A DNA stretch of 64,000 nt from Agapanthus africanus (Eukaryota > Streptophyta > Magnoliopsida > Asparagales > Amaryllidaceae), in NCBI GenBank assembly GCA_030015575.1, contig CM057338.1, positions 776,377,864 through 776,441,863 of the forward strand. Reading direction: 5' to 3'. The translations under genes and the position numbers were made by a program. Of this stretch, positions 20,413 through 31,607 are shown in pieces. The notes under the pieces were generated by a model. That model was given only the letters and a program-made list of their open reading frames with translations. It did no database searches and was not told the origin of the DNA. The stretch's first letter is position 1. Each line of letters begins with the position of its first letter.

Positions 20413-22950
20413 CTAAGGCCAGTTATTGGCGTATCTCATACCCAACATCTCAAAAAGTCGTTCATGCTGCGGCTGAGGGAGGGCCTTGGTGAGTGTATCC
20501 GCGGCGTTATTCTTTGTGTCTACTCTCCTAATCTCGATCTCGCGGCGATCTACAATCTCCTGGATCAAATGAAAACGCCTCAGGATGTGTCTGGACCGCT
20601 GATGGGACCTGGGCTCCTTGGCTAACGCCATAGCCCCATTATTATCACAATACAATGGTATTGGATCAATAATGGTTGGAACTACTCCTAGCTCCGAGAC
20701 GAACTTCTTCATCCAGACTGCTTCCTTGGCGGCATCATTTGCAGCAATGTACTCAGCCTCCATCGTAGAGTCTGCAACGGTATCCTGTTTAGAACTCTTC
20801 CAACTTACCGCCCCTCCATTGGGGGTAAATACAAACCCGGAGATAGATTTGCTGTCGTCCTTATCGCTCTGGAAGCTCGAATCGGTAAAGGCCTCCATTT
20901 GGAGATCTCCATTACCATACACCAAGAACAATTCTTTAGTCCTTCGCAAGTACTTAAGAATGTTCTTCACAGCTATCCAGTGATTCTCTCCAGGGTTGGA
21001 TTGATACCTTCTTACAACACTAAGTGCATAAGCTACATCTGGGCGTGTACATAACATCGCATATATTATAGATCCTACTGCCGAAGCATAGGGTATAATG
21101 CTCATGCAAGCTCTCTCTTCATCGGTCTTTGGGCAAGAGTCCTTGGAGAGAGTGCCCCCAGGGCAAGCAGGTAAGGCACCCCGCTTGGAGTCTTCCATAC
21201 TAAACCTTTTTAAGATGGTGTTGATGTACCTGGTTTGGGACAATCCCAATAACCTTTTGGATCTATCCCTATAGATCCTAATGCCCAGAATGTATGTGGC
21301 ATCACCCAGGTCCTTCATGGAGAACCTTAGTGATAAGAAAGATTTGAACGACTGTAGCATAGGAATATCATTTCCTATCAGAAGAATGCCATCCACGTAC
21401 AATACGAGGAATGTGACAGCTCTCCCTACAGCCTTCTTATAAACACAAGGTTCATCTGGATTTTTGATGAAATCAAATTCTTTGATAACATCATCGAAAC
21501 AGATGTTCCAACTCCGTGATGCCTGCTTTAACCCATATATGGATTTAAGCAATCTACATACTTTCCCGCTGCTCCCACTGTCAATGAAGCCTTCTGGATG
21601 ATCCATATAAACGCATTCTTCTAAATCTCCATTTAGAAATGCCATTTTAACGTCCATCTGCCAGATTTCATAGTCGTAGTGAGCAGCAATAGCAAGTAGG
21701 ATACGAATGGATTCAAGCATGGCTACGGGAGAAAAAGTCTCGTCATAGTCCAAAGCTGGTCTTTGATGAAAACCCTTCGCCACAAGTCTTGCCTTATAGG
21801 TCTCTACCTGCCCATCTACACTAATCTTTCTTTTAAAGATCCATTTACACCCCACAGGTTTTACCCCAGGGGGTACAACGTCCAAAGTCCATACTTTATT
21901 GGTGTACATAGACTCCATTTCGGATCTCATGGCATCCAGCCACTTCACAGAGTCTCCACTCGTGATAGCTTGCTGAAAACTGGTAGGATCATCATCCTCC
22001 ATGATGCAGTCTTCTCTGTCACCATCAATGAGGAAACCGTAGTACCTCTCCGGTGGGCGAGAAGTCCTACCAGACCTTCGGAGTGGCCGAGGTTCCTCTT
22101 TTTCTGTTGCAACAGCCGGTTCAACCAAGTCGTCATTTGTAGTTTGTGTCTCTAGAACCTCTTCTAGATCTACCACATTGCCATCAGTTTCATTTGTGAA
22201 AAACTCTTTTTCTAAGAATGTGGCATGCTGAGAAACAAACACTTTTTGTTCCTCCTTGTGGTAGAAAAGATATCCATAAGAATTCCTTGGATATCCCACA
22301 AAGTTACACATGACAGACCGTGTCTCGAGTTTGTCCGGATTCTGCTTTTTAACATAGGCCGGGCAACCCAAAATCTTAATTCTCTTAAGAGATGGTCTCT
22401 TCCCATGCCATATCTCATATGGCGTGGTAGACACGGTTTTGGTTGGAACCCTGTTCAGTAGAAACGCTGCAGTCTCTAATGCATGACCCCAAAATGAGAT
22501 AGGTAACTCAGCATCATTCATCATGGAACGGACCATATCTAATAGAGTCCGATTCCGTCGTTCAGACACACCGTTGTGCTGTGGTGTGTAAGGAAGAGTG
22601 AGCTGAGAGAGAATCCCATTCTCTTTTAGGAAGTTTGTAAATTCTGCACTGAGGTACTCCCTACCTCGATCTGATCGAAGCATTTTGATACTCAAGCCGG
22701 TTTGTTTTTCTACTTCGAGTTTATATTCAGTGAATTTCTCGAAAGCTTCGGATTTGTGCTTTAATAAAAATACATGACTGAATCTTGAGAAATCGTCAGT
22801 GAAAGTAATGAAGTAAGAAAAACCGCCTCTAGCCTGTGTAGACATTGGCCCACAAACATCACTATGTATGAGGCCTAGGAGCTCAGTAGCTCTTTCTCCG
22901 TGTCCAGTAAATGGAGTTTTGGTCATTTTCCCTTGATACAAGACTGGCAA
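20413..22950 (-). CDS. Copia polyprotein: integrase, reverse transcriptase, RNase H
   Basis: An open frame of 845 residues. Integrase core comes first (HSDVCGPM, FITFTDDFSRF near residue 50, LPYTPQHNGVSERRNRT near 140, then SFWGHAL). A linker with RRSGRTSRPPERYYGF follows near 290. Reverse transcriptase has NKVWTLDVVPPG near 355, ETFSPVAMLESIR near 405, QMDVKMAFLNGDLEE near 430 and YGLKQASRSW near 470. RNase H follows, with DSTMEAEYIAAND near 705 and LYCDNNGAMALAKEP near 745. It ends in RYANNWP, as the copy at 59640-61713 does. The frame covers the C-terminal two thirds of a copia Gag-Pol. The element as a whole has some breaks. Confidence 0.93.
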   Translation of the reverse strand: MPVLYQGKMTKTPFTGHGERATELLGLIHSDVCGPMSTQARGGFSYFITFTDDFSRFSHVFLLKHKSEAFEKFTEYKLEVEKQTGLSIKMLRSDRGREYLSAEFTNFLKENGILSQLTLPYTPQHNGVSERRNRTLLDMVRSMMNDAELPISFWGHALETAAFLLNRVPTKTVSTTPYEIWHGKRPSLKRIKILGCPAYVKKQNPDKLETRSVMCNFVGYPRNSYGYLFYHKEEQKVFVSQHATFLEKEFFTNETDGNVVDLEEVLETQTTNDDLVEPAVATEKEEPRPLRRSGRTSRPPERYYGFLIDGDREDCIMEDDDPTSFQQAITSGDSVKWLDAMRSEMESMYTNKVWTLDVVPPGVKPVGCKWIFKRKISVDGQVETYKARLVAKGFHQRPALDYDETFSPVAMLESIRILLAIAAHYDYEIWQMDVKMAFLNGDLEECVYMDHPEGFIDSGSSGKVCRLLKSIYGLKQASRSWNICFDDVIKEFDFIKNPDEPCVYKKAVGRAVTFLVLYVDGILLIGNDIPMLQSFKSFLSLRFSMKDLGDATYILGIRIYRDRSKRLLGLSQTRYINTILKRFSMEDSKRGALPACPGGTLSKDSCPKTDEERACMSIIPYASAVGSIIYAMLCTRPDVAYALSVVRRYQSNPGENHWIAVKNILKYLRRTKELFLVYGNGDLQMEAFTDSSFQSDKDDSKSISGFVFTPNGGAVSWKSSKQDTVADSTMEAEYIAANDAAKEAVWMKKFVSELGVVPTIIDPIPLYCDNNGAMALAKEPRSHQRSRHILRRFHLIQEIVDRREIEIRRVDTKNNAADTLTKALPQPQHERLFEMLGMRYANNWP

Positions 22951-23498
22951 GTCGCATAAGATTTATATTCAAAAGGGTTTAAATATCCATCTTTGTGTAA
23001 CTTGTTTAGTCTTGTTTCGTTAATATGACCAAGTCTATAGTGCCAAAGAAAAGCTTCATTTATTTCTGAAATTTTTCTTTTATTAGTGTGTTGAATGCTG
23101 AAAACTGTGTGTTGATTTAGGACGTATATCCCGTTATTAAGCGTACCATACCCAACCAACATTTGATTCAGGTGAATGTTCATAACATTGTTCTGCAATA
23201 CAAAATTATATCCTTCATTGTCTAACAAAGAAACAGATATTATATTACAAAGCATACTTGGTACAAAATAACATGGGTTCAAAACCAATATACACCCAGA
23301 TGGTAACCCCAAGTGATACTTTCCCACTGCGACTGTATGTACATTGGAACCATTTCCAACGCGGAGAGTATGGTCACCTGTCTTCAAAACCTTGCTATTT
23401 CTCAGCCCTTGCATAGAATTGCAAATGTGAGAACCTGAACCGGTATCTAATACCCAGGAAGCAGAGTTTATTGAAAAACAGTTTTCTGTCACAAACAC
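22923..23498 (-). CDS. Copia protease and GAG-pre-integrase segment
   Basis: 191 residues. The aspartic protease motif DTGSGSHIC is near residue 18, followed by the usual TLRVGNGSNVHTVAVG strand pattern. The C-terminal 50 residues carry HYRLGHINETRL and CQSC, the HHCC zinc-binding region before integrase. It lies immediately upstream of the integrase frame and belongs to the same polyprotein. Protease cuts the polyprotein inside the particle. Confidence 0.88.
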   Translation of the reverse strand: MFVTENCFSINSASWVLDTGSGSHICNSMQGLRNSKVLKTGDHTLRVGNGSNVHTVAVGKYHLGLPSGCILVLNPCYFVPSMLCNIISVSLLDNEGYNFVLQNNVMNIHLNQMLVGYGTLNNGIYVLNQHTVFSIQHTNKRKISEINEAFLWHYRLGHINETRLNKLHKDGYLNPFEYKSYATCQSCIKGK

Positions 23499-24338
23499 AC
23501 CTGAAGCGGAAGCATCCCCATGCTTCTTCTTGAGATTTAAGTACTCCGTACAGTTGCGTTTCCAATGTCCTGTTTTGTGGCAATGAAAACATTCCCCTTT
23601 CCCCGATTCTCCCGCTTTGGACTTGTCCTTCCCCTTAACCTTTTTAACTCCACCCTTAGGCTTGGTGGGCTTCTTCTTGAGCTTTCCCTTAGCCTTAGCC
23701 TTTGGGCGAGAAGAAGAAGATTGCCCAACACTCTAAACGGGAGTTTTCACTGATTTCAGTGTGCTCTCTGCACTCCTTAACATATTAAGGAGTTCAGGTA
23801 GTTCCTTCTCCATGTTGTGCATGTTGAAGTTAACTATGAATTGAGCAAAGGTGGATGGGAGGGACTGCAGAATAATATCCGTATATTGTTCGTTGTCCAT
23901 CGTCCATCCAAGATCCTCAAGCTCTTCTATGAGAGCTATCATCTTCAGAACATGGTCTCCTACTGGTGTGCCAGGGGCCATTCGCATCTGAAACAATTTC
24001 TTTGATGCTTCGTATCGTAATACACGGGATTGCTCTCCATACAACTCCTTTGTATGGAGGAATATGTCATGAATGTCCATATTCTCGTGCTGCTTTTGAT
24101 GTGTGTTATCCATCGATGCAAGCGCGAGGAATTTGGCCGTGGCACAGTCAGCGTCCCATATCTTGCGGACTTCTTTGTCCGCAACTGAGGATTTTGGACC
24201 TGGGACGGGCGGGGCTGGAGCCGTGAGGACATATGATACTTTATCATAAGTCAAGGCAATTTTCAGATTCCTCAGCCAGTCTTTATAATTGGTCCCATTA
24301 AGTTTATTTTTATCTAGTAGAAGCTTGAGTCCTGTCAT
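23499..24338 (-). CDS. Copia gag: capsid part and zinc knuckle region
   Basis: The clear part (24338-23733) is 201 residues starting MTGLKLLLDKNKLNGTNYKD, with WLRNLKIALT, FLALASMDNTHQKQHE and TPVGDHVLKMIALIEELEDLGW, a typical copia gag (UBN2/gag-polypeptide family) plan. Between it and the protease, the region near 23710-23560 holds a basic, Lys-rich segment and a CxxC...H...C zinc knuckle, used to bind the RNA genome. Confidence 0.85.
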
Positions 24339-26865
24339 TGGTATCTTCCATTAAGAGAGAGAAAAGAATACACTCAGCGAAAACTCTTGCAAAGATCAGA
24401 TTGGTTATTATCTTGTCTAATCAATATCTCCCACTGCTTTAATCAAGTTTTTCTTTCAAACCTTAAAAAGAAAACTAGCCAGGATTAATTACAGTCTAGA
24501 ACTTCGCTAACCGTTCAGCCAGGCCAGTGTCGGTACTTGAGTGAGGTTCCCCGTGCTTTCGCACGGACCTAATTAAAGTAAACCTCGTTTTCCCAGAGGC
24601 GTAGCCCCGTTAACACCTTTCTAGAAACCTAATGAGTTAGCTAATTGTAAACTGTAAAACTCTCCTGGGAGCAACTATTGCCCACAGGGGGATCGGGATC
24701 CAACCATCATATGGAAGGTATGCAATCTCATTGCAAATTTCAGCTATTGAAATTCCCGATGTGGTTTTTATCCCTAGCACTCATGACCTTGGCTATGGTC
24801 AACAAATCACAAGCACTAGTCAAGTTCAACCCGTCATTTCTTGATTAATCAGACCCGTTCACATGACCCTTAGCTAAGATCAACAAAGTCATATGCCCGT
24901 CCTAATTAATCTGCATCATATGCATTGTAGGAAGACATCACTTAGCTACCGTACACTACGCCTTGGCTAAGGTCAACAAACGTAGCACAAATACTAAGTA
25001 CTCTACTTCCTAAAATGACAGAGGGTTGCGGATGATTTTTAAAAAAATCTTTAACGCTTTGAACTTGATATCGTCGTAGAATCAAATGGTTTTCAGAAGG
25101 AGTGGCTTAAGCTCCGCAGTTTTGAAATATAGCTTTTTCATAAAGAGCCGAGTGGTTTTCAAATCTGATTCTACAACATCTTTTTAGGTTTATTTTCTTT
25201 ACATTAATCATATTAATGTAGTCCCATCATTTAAGTCCTTAAGCTAATCACAGAAAAGAAACGAAAATACAATGTACGCTTATGCCATCCGCATTCGCCG
25301 CAATGTTCCGTTATGCACCGTTAGGTTACTTAACTAACGGCATACCGGGACGGGACTAGCACGGGTGTAAAACATAAGCAACGTCTACTATATATCTCAT
25401 ATATAATATATCATTCGTCTCAGATATCACATCACAGAATACAGGCAGCAGAAACACAGATATAATGTGGGATATAGTAGGACGTCCGTATTTAGTATTT
25501 AGCCAATAATAGAAAATACGGATTCCACAGTCGCGATGAATAGCCAAGCCCACACCCCTAGACCCCTACGAGAGCGGCAAGCGACCCTACCAATTCTGGA
25601 GTTTAGGAGACCCGGTCTCGACTCCTCGAGATGGCTTCCCACTGAACCCCAGAACCCGGTCACTTGTGCTCCCCTCCTTGGGTCTATCCTAATGCGGAAA
25701 AGTAAATAATATACAACACTAGTGACATCAACCTCAACCCGGAAGTGCCCCAAATAAAAGAATATTACATTACATTTGAATTTTACATGAATGAAAAGAA
25801 AACTCTCATCTCACATAAAAAAAACCCCGGCTATTCAATCGCGACAATCCTGTACATCATATCTCAGAAACACATAATATCATATATCATCAACGTAAGT
25901 AAGTATGCGTACCCCGATTGTTGTTGATGTATAGCAACGAAACCGGCGATATGTGACATACTACACTTACGGTCACAGAAAAGAAAGTGTAAAACTACAA
26001 CATTTGGAATCCACAATCACTTTAGACATCGCAAATCCGAAATATCACATACTTCGCCTTTCATGCCTAACTTTATGAATTCCACATATTGTATCACATT
26101 CCAGATAAATAGACAGTATTAAACTTTCCGATCGAATAATCAAATACCCAAGATTTCCTAAATACCTCAACACCTGAGCGGAGTTCAAAAATCCCGGAAC
26201 GTGTCACAGTAGCAGCGATCCAGCCGTAGAAGGGTCAAGCCCACGCCTCACATGTGGCACGTCGTACTGCCCCAAACCCTAAGGTTTAGAGGCAGTTCAG
26301 ATGGTCGCATAATCGAGTTAAGGTTTGTGTTCTTCTAGAGGATCCACCACTTAACTTGCATGTATTTCCGAAAGATTTAAACCCGAGAGAAAAAAAATCA
26401 ACACTTGAAAATTTTTTGTGCCGGGAAAAAGTGAGTTAATGATACTCGTTCGAACATTTTAATACTTTCTAAATTATCCGAAAAAAGCATGAAATTAAAA
26501 TTCCGATCGAATCACCGAATCCAAAACAATCCCCAGAACATTCAACACTTGAATCAGATTAAAAATACCCAAAAATATGTACAAGCAGATACTAACATTA
26601 CTGTATAAAAACGAGGCTATACATCTTCTGTACGGCCGTGGATCCGGGGCCCAAGCAAGGTCTGGCCGCGGTTCCGCGGTGGTATATATGAATTATTGCG
26701 TCGTTTTTTACAGTGTTGCTTAGATTTCCCTGCTGAATTTTTTACGTATTTTTAATTCTGAAAATAACACAGTTTCAAAAAATGTCCAGAGAGGGTTAAA
26801 AAATGCGTATTTTTAGTTCGATCGGAGTTTTAACTTCGCCAAAGCGTCGTCTAAAGCTCTAGCTT
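24339..26865 (-). other. Long leader of the copia element
   Basis: 2.5 kb between primer site and gag with no convincing gene. It includes phrases repeated with variation (gaccttggctatggtcaacaaa near 24790, 24880 and 24970), a partial duplication (about 26120-26220 and 26490-26600) and a GC-rich CCGCGG hairpin (26636-26679). Long leaders are known in some copia lineages. The homologous leader at 29392-31594 confirms its extent. Confidence 0.75.
26636..26679. other. CCGCGG-type hairpin in the copia leader
   Basis: ccgtggatccggggcc (26636-26651) faces ggccgcggttccgcgg (26664-26679). The second arm is identical to the arm used in the Athila-like LTRs. The first is diverged. It lies about 190 bp downstream of the primer site in reading order. 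Confidence 0.8.
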
Positions 26866-26878
26866 GGCTCTAATACCA
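26866..26878 (-). other. Primer binding site, initiator tRNA-Met type
   Basis: The minus strand reads TGGTATTAGAGCC one base inside the 5' LTR, close to the standard copia site TGGTATCAGAGC. Confidence 0.88.
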
Positions 26879-26879
26879 T

Positions 26880-28865
26880 TGTTAGGTTTACCCAGCACCT
26901 CATGAAGGGTTTGGAAGCATCACATGTGTCAAAATCAAATTTTTAAGGTGCTAAGTAAACATACAAAGAATCATCACTAGAAATTTAAGGTTTCATATCA
27001 TTGACATCATCACAAGTAGTAAAAGCTAGGGTTTTGAGAGTACAACCTTTGTAGCTCCCTACGCTAGACTCCTTGGCTACTTGAGGGCTGGAAAAAAGTC
27101 CGCTTGAGATCCTCTAGGTCCACGATGATCCACCCGGAGTCCTCTTTGTCCAAACTTGAAACTTCACAAGATCAAGAGAAGAAATGGAAGCTAACACTCT
27201 TCACTAATGGTCAAGACTAGTGTAGAATGGTGTTGTGGTTGGTTTTCTCACTTCAAAATCCTAACTTGGTAACTCTTTTGCTCACTTAAGAAAACTAGAG
27301 AGCAAGAGAGAAAGGAGGAAGAAGATGATGGCTTTTTAAACTCAAGATAATGATAAGCTTGTTAAGAAAATGAGAAAATGAAAATATATATATTTTCACT
27401 CTCTCATTCTAAACCATGGTTGTAAAATATCTTAGATATTTTAGTTTGGAACAAAAATGACCATAGAAAATGAATCATGGTTAATTCAAGGGGTTAGTGC
27501 AAGAATAAAAGATTAAACCATGAAACAATTTCCATTTTCCAAATAAATAATATCCATATATTTTACATATGGTGTGAGTCTTATATTGCCACCATCTACT
27601 ATATCAACAACCATGATAACCATTATGTATGCATGTATGTGTGCATGCACATCCTATGTGCATGAATGGAGAATGAATGCATACATGCATGCAAACAACA
27701 TAAAGACAAGAAAGGATTTCAAGTGAGAAACTAATGGTTAATGATAAATCAACACTTGATTTAGCAACCCGGTCGTATCACATACGACCCGACCAAAAGC
27801 AAACCGCCCGATTAATATACGGTATCTCATACGCGCATTTTAACCGGGTCCACGCGCATATCGCATATGCGCACTACATCGTTTCGCTTGGACTAGGTAT
27901 CTCCATTGTGGGACTCTAAGACTCGTCAATACGCCGGCAGTGGGTGATGATCATATCAAGCACCACCGAGCCGCAAGCGGTCAGCTAAACGTAATGGCCA
28001 CCCGGGTATTGAGCAATCAGAAGAAAACAAGCGAACCTGTTACAACTCCCATCGAGCCAACCGGCAACACAACCGTACAGTCCGGTCTCTTCGTCAGATA
28101 TGCTGCATATCGAGTCTAGGGATGGTAACGTCGACCCCAATAACTCAATAAGTCGTGCCGATGAATGGTCTATAACAGATCGAGAAACTACTGATAACAC
28201 TTACCAATAAATCTCAACAGCCCTGGCTAGGGACTTACTGATATAGCCAATCGAGCACAGCACAGCATCAACTCCCAATACCGGGAGAGACGAAACCCCT
28301 CCTATCGCTCATCGCCTTCGTGTGTCTCGGGACTGTACCCAATGGCCACCTGTTTGCACGACTCAGTAAAGCCGTGGTAGGGTGGTAATCAAAGTACAGT
28401 GGGAGAACACACAAGACTCTATGACGATCTCTGGTCTACAGACTAACCTGCACCAGTGTCACCTGAGAACTGCTATCCGACGATAGATATAATTCCATAT
28501 AGGAGTTCTCGATGAGTCCGTCCAGTGTACCCAGTCATCACTGAGCACCCGTATACGATCTCGATGTCAAATATCGATGAATGTGGGAACATCCATCGCC
28601 CATCATATGGTTCTAGTATCATATACGCTAGTCTACTCTGGTATATCGATGCCCCGTCTCGATACACCTACGACTAGGGACATTCCAAGATATGCTTATA
28701 AACTACAGATGTCCCACTAGTATGATCTCTATCATAATCACAGTAGTCAAGTCTATATCCTCAGGGCTTTATCAACAGTGTGAATGAATAAAAGCATGAT
28801 CAAATCAACATGTCAGATAAAGAAGAACCAGATAGCATACTATCATGTCGAGCAAGAATGTACAC

Positions 28866-28927
<62 letters not shown>

Positions 28928-28977
28928 AATACATCCACTATCATATAATGGCCTCTACGGCATACATATATCCAACA
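26880..28977 (-). repeat. 5' LTR of the copia element
   Basis: 2098 bp, colinear with 18291-20398 with scattered differences and an AT run at 28869-28919. The outer edge is followed by the cctac duplication. Confidence 0.92.
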
Positions 28978-28982
28978 CCTAC

Positions 28983-29391
28983 TTCATCAATCTATACCAA
29001 ACTAGCCATTTGGTATAGGTTGTTTAATTCACTAATTCCTCAATTAGAGAAGAGGTAGCTTGAGTTAGATATTTATTGACATAGATCATCTTCGGCCTCG
29101 AAGATCCTTAAGTAAGCTTGTTCCTTTCACCTAGTGGAGCCTAAGAAGAGTTCGGGGACCACTACTTGGAGCTAAGGGACTACTACACAGAGCTTTAGAA
29201 GTGAAGGACCGGTTTACAAAGGTTGTTTTCCTATTTCACTTATTGTAAAGTTTGTTTATATGAAATAAAACCTTAATTCTCTAGTTCGATTCTAGGTTTG
29301 TATTCCTTAGCACTCTAGATTTTTTAAAATTGCATACTTAATGCTTGCTAAAACCTAATGGTCGTGCTAAAGAAGACCAACAGTATGACTA
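28983..29391. other. Unassigned flank, right side of the copia insertion
   Basis: About 400 bp continuing the locus at 18156-18290. I see no gene and no match to the elements here. It contains a feature resembling an LTR polyadenylation area (tttatatgaaataaaacctt near 29255), which is weak. It ends where copia-type leader begins. Confidence 0.5.
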
Positions 29392-29599
29392 CCCTAATCC
29401 AATCGCATCACATGCGGCAGATAAGCACTAATCAACTACTGCACACTACGGCTTGACAAGGTCAACAAACGCAGCACGAATACTAAATAACACTTATCTG
29501 AAATGACGTAGGGCTACGAATGGCTTTGATGAAAACCTTTAACGTAATGAACTTGATATCGTTGTAGAATCTAGTGATTTGAAAAGGAGTGTTTTTGTA

Positions 29600-29870
29600 A
29601 CTTTTGCTAGTTTTTCTAAAGAGCTCACTCCCGGTGAAGGGATCTCAGCTCTTTCCTCATCGAATAAGGTGCTGGATATTCATTAAAGAATACCACTATG
29701 CAAAGCAAGGACTAGAGAAGCTATCGAAAACAAAACAAAGTGGGTTGTAGCATTTGCTAGTTTTGCTAAAGTGTTCACTCCCGTTGAAGGGATCTCGGCT
29801 CTTTCCTCATCGAATGAGGTGCTGGATTTTCATTAAGGAATACCACCATGCAAAGTAAGAACTAGAGCTA
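29600..29870. repeat. Tandem duplication of about 150 bp in the leader
   Basis: Two copies of a segment running from tttgctagttttnctaaag through cactcccg, gaagggatctc, tcatcgaat and gcaaag to actagag, at about 29600-29716 and 29749-29868. Divergence is near one tenth by eye. It is not seen duplicated in the sister copia leader. Confidence 0.8.
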
Positions 29871-30868
29871 CCTTTTTGAAAATATTGATTCCACAACATA
29901 TTTAGGTTTATTTTCTTTCCATTAATCACATTAATGAAGTCCCATCATTTATGTTTCCTTAAACATCACAGAAAAGAAAAGAAAATAGAATGTACGCTTA
30001 TACCATCCGCATTCGCCACGGGCATCGTCATGCACCGTTAGGTTACTTAACTAATGGCAGAGCGGGGGCAAGACTAGCGCGGGTGCAAAACATAAGCAAT
30101 GTTTATTATATATATATATATATATAGCATTCGTCTCACGCAGTTATAAGATCACATCACAGAACCAAGCAGCAGAAGTAAACATATGAAATATTGGATA
30201 TATTAGGAGGTCTGTGTTTTAAATTTAGCCAGTAATGAAAAACACAGATTCCACGGTCGTGATGAATAACCAAACCCATATCTCTAGACCCCTATGAGAG
30301 TAACAAGCAATTCTGCCAATTCTAGAGTTAGGAGACCCGGTCTCGACTCCTTGAAATGGCCTCCCACTGGACTCTAGAACCCGGTTACTTTTGCTCTCCA
30401 CCATGGGTCTATCCTAATGCGGAAAAGTAAATAATATACATCAATAGTGACATCATCCTCAACTCGGAAGTGTTCCAATAAAAGAATATTACATATAGTT
30501 TTTACATGAATGAAAAAAAAACTCTCATCTCACGCAAAAAAACCCGGCTATTCAATCACGACGATCTAATATAATATATTGGCAACACATAACATCACAT
30601 ATCATCAACGTAAGTAAATATGCGTATCCCGAATTCCGTTGACATATAGCAACAAGATCGGGAATAACCCACATATTACACTTACGGTCGTAGAAAAAAA
30701 TAAAAAAAAACTACAATATTTAGAATCCGCATTTACCTTAGACATCATAAACCCGGAATATCTTATATTCCGAATTTCATGCTTAACCTATAAACCTTGC
30801 ATTTTAGTCTCAAATTGAAAACTCTTTTCAATAACTTAGTCGGTTAATTCAACAAGATTCCCGACTAC

Positions 30869-31129
30869 TTGATCGAATGCTCGTTGGGAACTTTAGTAGA
30901 TGGCCGCACCCCCGATACCGTCGACGAAGTGCACTTAGACGGAACACCGTGGCCACAAGCACCCGAGTGGGTGCTTTTAGCAACGAGGTTCTCCTATAGT
31001 CACTTTGACGGGGCTGTGAGGCATGGCTATCTAGTAATGTTATCCGGGGAGAGTCCACGTACTATACGCGATTGCGACGGAGTTTTGATCCGAATCGAAA
31101 CTCCATGGCAATTGATTAACCGAGACTAA
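30869..31129 (+). CDS. Unexplained 86-residue frame in a GC-richer block
   Basis: A plus-strand frame starting MIECSLGTLVDGRTPDTVDE and ending PWQLINRD, inside the truncated copia leader and opposite to the element. Its block (about 30850-31130) is visibly richer in G+C than the flanks and does not line up with the sister leader at 24339-26865. It could be captured host sequence or chance. I do not recognise the product. Confidence 0.25.
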   Translation: MIECSLGTLVDGRTPDTVDEVHLDGTPWPQAPEWVLLATRFSYSHFDGAVRHGYLVMLSGESPRTIRDCDGVLIRIETPWQLINRD

Positions 31130-31363
31130 AACGCTAGATTTATCGATCACTGACTAGTTTTCTCAAAACTAATTATTTAGGATTTTAAAAATTATATCAC
31201 ATATCATCATAATCTATACGACGCTAAACATTTCGATCGATTCAATAAACACCCACAAATCCAGAGACCTCAACAACTTGAGTCTCATTAAAAACATCCA
31301 GAAAGTGCCAAATATCACACTGGAGCAGCAGAAGAAAAACGATGCCATCAAGCCACAAAAGTA

Positions 31364-31410
31364 CGGCGGAACCACGGCCAAACATGGGTTTGGGCAGCGC
31401 TTCCGTGGTG
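31364..31410. other. Diverged CCGCGG-type hairpin in the truncated copia leader
   Basis: cggcggaaccacggcc (31364-31379) faces gcagcgcttccgtggtg (31394-31410). This is the same module as at 26636-26679, in the same place relative to the primer site, but with both arms changed. Confidence 0.6.
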
Positions 31411-31594
31411 CTTGGGTGGAATTAGCCCCTCAAATTTCTTGAGGCTCCATATAATACCCTGCACAAATTTCTGCATATTTTTAATCACGAAAATTTTAAC
31501 TTTTGAAAATCGACAGAAACTTGAAAATATCGGGTTTTTCGAAAAACGATCGAACGCTTTAACATCGTAAAGACTTTCCCTAATTTTCTAGTTT

Positions 31595-31607
31595 GGCTCT
31601 GATACCA
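31595..31607 (-). other. Primer binding site of the truncated copia element
   Basis: The minus strand reads TGGTATCAGAGCC directly at the LTR edge, an exact initiator tRNA-Met-type site. Confidence 0.9.

Larger units (their letters stand above)
18291..28977 (-). mobile_element. Ty1/copia LTR retrotransposon with both LTRs
   Basis: Flanked by a perfect 5-bp duplication cctac (18286-18290 and 28978-28982). Two LTRs of about 2.1 kb start and end TGTTGGATAT...CCTAACA on the minus strand. In reading order there is an initiator tRNA-Met-type primer site, a leader of 2.5 kb, gag, protease, integrase, reverse transcriptase, RNase H and a purine tract. Total length is 10,687 bp. The LTRs differ by a few per cent by eye, so a recent insertion, of order a million years at usual plant LTR rates (inference). 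Most of the coding region is open, with a few breaks. Confidence 0.93.

Noticed and set aside
28983-29391. An exon of a host gene
   Set aside because: No sustained open frame or convincing splice pattern was seen, so it is left unassigned.
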